This document shows, one piece after another, positions 5,406 to 7,323 of a DNA stretch of 7,323 nucleotides (its first letter is position 1; every line of letters begins with the position of its first letter). Under the pieces are notes generated by a model. It saw only the letters and a list, made by a program, of their open reading frames with translations. It was not told where the DNA came from and made no database searches. The translations under genes and the position numbers were made by a program. Origin of the DNA: an uncultured bacterium (lineage in GTDB: Bacteria; Bacillota; Clostridia; Lachnospirales; Lachnospiraceae); assembly GCA_947086625.1 (NCBI GenBank), contig CAMTZV010000061.1:1-7323 (forward strand). The letters run 5' to 3'.

Positions 5406-7323
5406 CATGGTCAGCGCAATCCGCTTTTTCTCGAGATCCACCGAGAGCACCTTCACCTCCACGACATCGCCGACGCTGAGTGCCTCTAACGGGTGCTTGA
5501 TAAAGCGGTCGCAGATCTGCGAGATATGCACAAGCCCGTCCTGATGGACGCCGATGTCCACAAACGCGCCGAAGTCGATCACGTTTCGCACGGTACCCTT
5601 CAACACCATGCCGGGCGTCAGGTCCTTCATCTCAAGCACGTCACTGCGCAAAATCGGGCGCGGCATGTCCTCCCGGGGATCCCTGCCCGGCTTTTCCAGC
5701 TCGGACAAAATGTCGGTAAGCGTCAGCTCGCCGATGCCTATCGTTTCGGCCAGCGCCTTTTTGTTTTTCACCTTTCTTGAAATCCCCTTCAGCTCGCCCG
5801 GCTTCCACGCATTCCTTTCGTAGCCGAGCTGCTCCAAAAGCTGCGCGGTGGCCCCGTAGCTCTCCGGGTGCACGCTCGTGGCATCCAGCGGGTTTTTGCC
5901 GCCTCGGATGCGTAAAAAGCCCGCGCACTGCTCGTACGCCTTTGGCCCGAGCTTTGGCACCTTCAAAAGCTCGTTCCTGCTCACAAAGCGCCCGTTTGCC
6001 TCCCGGTAGGCGACGATGTTTTTCGCGACCGTTTTCGTGATGCCCGAGATGTATTCCAGCAGCGAGGCGCTCGCCGTGTTTAAGTCCACGCCCACGCGGT
6101 TCACGCAGTCCTCCACCACGCCGCCGAGCGCCTCGCCGAGCTTTTTCTGGTTCATGTCGTGCTGGTACTGCCCGACACCGATCGCCTTCGGATCGATCTT
6201 TACAAGCTCCGCGAGGGGATCCTGCAGACGCCTTGCGATCGAGGCCGCGCTGCGCTGCCCGACGTCAAAATTCGGGAATTCCTCGGTCGCAAGCTTGCTC
6301 GCGGAGTAGACGGACGCGCCCGCCTCGTTTACGATGACGTACTGCACCGGCTTTTTCAGCTCCTTTAGAAGCTCCACGATGATCGTCTCCGACTCCCGCG
6401 ATGCCGTTCCGTTGCCGACGGAGATGAGTGAGACGTCGTATTTGTCGATGAGCTGCTTTAAGATTTTTTTCGACTCCTCCACCTTGTTCTGCGGCGCGGT
6501 CGGATAGATGACCTTTGTGTCGAGCACCTTTCCGGTTGCGTCCACGACCGCAAGCTTGCAGCCGGTGCGAAACGCCGGATCCCAGCCGAGCACGACCTTT
6601 CCCGCGATCGGCGGCTGCATGAGAAGCTGTCCCAGATTTTTGCCGAACACACCGATCGCCCCGTCCTGTGCCTTCTCCGTCAGCTCCGCGCGCACCTCGC
6701 GCTCGATGGCGGGGGCGATCAGCCGGTCGTAGCTGTCCGCGATCACGTCACGAAGCAGCGGCGCCGTGTTCGGGTTGTCCCGCGTGATGACCTGCTTTTC
6801 CAGAAAGCGCAGGATATCCTCTACAGGCGCCTCCACCTTTACGGAGAGCACCTTGTTCGCCTCCCCGCGGTTGAGCGCTAAAATCCGGTGCCCGGCAAGC
6901 TTGCTCACCGGCTCCGAAAAGTCGTAGTACATCTCGAAGACCGATTTCTCTTCGGCATTTTTTGCCTCGGAGCGCACGACGCCCTTTTTCACGGTCATCT
7001 CCCGGATGCGGATGCGGTAATCCGCCTCGTCCGAAATCGACTCCGCGACGATATCCATCGCGCCGGCAAGTGCTTCCTGTGCGCTTGCCACCTCCTTCTC
7101 CCCGCTCACAAAGCTCTCCGCCTCTTCCAGCATCGGCTTTTTCGTCATCTGCAAGAGCAGAATATTCGCGAGCGGCTCCAGGCCCTTTTCCTTTGCCACC
7201 GTCGCGCGCGTGCGCCGCTTCGGACGGTACGGGCGGTACAGATCCTCCACGACGACAAGCGTCTGCGCCGCTAAAATCTGCGCCTTCAGCTCCTCTGTCA
7301 GCTTGCCCTGTTCCTCGATGGTC
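5394..7323 (-). CDS. tex: Tex-family RNA-binding S1 protein (5' part outside the window)
   Basis: Tex is a cytoplasmic nucleic-acid-binding protein, linked to transcription and RNA metabolism and related to eukaryotic Spt6. About 642 C-terminal residues are visible. The gene runs in at 7323 with TIEEQGKLTEELKAQ, a standard internal Tex segment, so roughly 80-90 residues are missing. The GTG at 7250 is an internal valine codon, not a start. In visible numbering, EDLYRPYRPKRRTRAT is near 26-41, the YqgF/RNase H-like domain near 242-340 (GWDPAFRTGCK, then VGNGTASRE), helix-hairpin-helix motifs near 415-475 (ISGITKTVAKNIV, VPKLGPKAYEQ), and the S1 domain near 568-640 (GTVRNVIDFGAFVDIGV, DGLVHISQ). 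It ends just after S1, as in the shorter clostridial forms. No frame breaks are seen. A probable promoter follows, so the tsa genes need not depend on tex transcription. Confidence 0.96.
   Translation of the reverse strand, partial: TIEEQGKLTEELKAQILAAQTLVVVEDLYRPYRPKRRTRATVAKEKGLEPLANILLLQMTKKPMLEEAESFVSGEKEVASAQEALAGAMDIVAESISDEADYRIRIREMTVKKGVVRSEAKNAEEKSVFEMYYDFSEPVSKLAGHRILALNRGEANKVLSVKVEAPVEDILRFLEKQVITRDNPNTAPLLRDVIADSYDRLIAPAIEREVRAELTEKAQDGAIGVFGKNLGQLLMQPPIAGKVVLGWDPAFRTGCKLAVVDATGKVLDTKVIYPTAPQNKVEESKKILKQLIDKYDVSLISVGNGTASRESETIIVELLKELKKPVQYVIVNEAGASVYSASKLATEEFPNFDVGQRSAASIARRLQDPLAELVKIDPKAIGVGQYQHDMNQKKLGEALGGVVEDCVNRVGVDLNTASASLLEYISGITKTVAKNIVAYREANGRFVSRNELLKVPKLGPKAYEQCAGFLRIRGGKNPLDATSVHPESYGATAQLLEQLGYERNAWKPGELKGISRKVKNKKALAETIGIGELTLTDILSELEKPGRDPREDMPRPILRSDVLEMKDLTPGMVLKGTVRNVIDFGAFVDIGVHQDGLVHISQICDRFIKHPLEALSVGDVVEVKVLSVDLEKKRIALTMKGI

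Noticed and set aside
7248..7250. GTG as start of tex
   Set aside because: The frame continues upstream to the window edge with typical Tex residues, so this is an internal valine codon.

Overview
The window is a GC-rich stretch of bacterial housekeeping genes, all on the minus strand, so transcription runs from high to low coordinates. Gene content and order suggest a Firmicute of class Clostridia, probably a GC-rich member of Lachnospiraceae or a close relative. This rests on the tsaE-tsaB-rimI...tsaD arrangement, a Firmicutes-type Tex protein, AGGAGG-type ribosome binding sites and small accessory proteins that resemble clostridial ones. I cannot name a genus.

Layout in order of transcription: (1) The 3' part of tex, an RNA-binding YqgF/HhH/S1 protein whose start lies outside the window (7323-5394). 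(2) A 146-nt gap with a plausible extended -10 promoter, a perfect 7-bp GC-rich hairpin in the presumed mRNA leader, and an 11-nt tandem repeat across the tex stop codon. (3) A tightly packed gene string: a YcxB-like two-helix membrane protein, tsaE, tsaB, rimI, a 73-residue cysteine-pair protein, rnz (RNase Z), a single-pass membrane protein of unknown function, tsaD, and the first codons of a further gene that leaves the window at base 1. Four junctions are ATGA overlaps and two others are 1-3 nt gaps, so most of the string is probably one operon with translational coupling. AT-richer spacers of 45 and 62 nt flank the cysteine-pair gene.

The common theme is tRNA maturation. TsaB, TsaD and TsaE are the threonylcarbamoyl-transfer part of the t6A37 tRNA modification pathway. 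The enzyme that makes threonylcarbamoyl-AMP (TsaC/Sua5) is not in the window. RNase Z trims tRNA 3' ends. RimI is the N-acetyltransferase that usually sits beside tsaB and tsaD. Three poorly characterised genes are mixed in with these.

I see no mobile element, CRISPR array, RNA gene or defence system. The most unusual feature is a threefold 36-bp tandem duplication at the 5' end of tsaE. It repeats the translation start region itself, so each unit begins with its own start codon (ATG, ATG, GTG) preceded by an SD-like AGGG. This is a local oddity in an ordinary region, not a new system.
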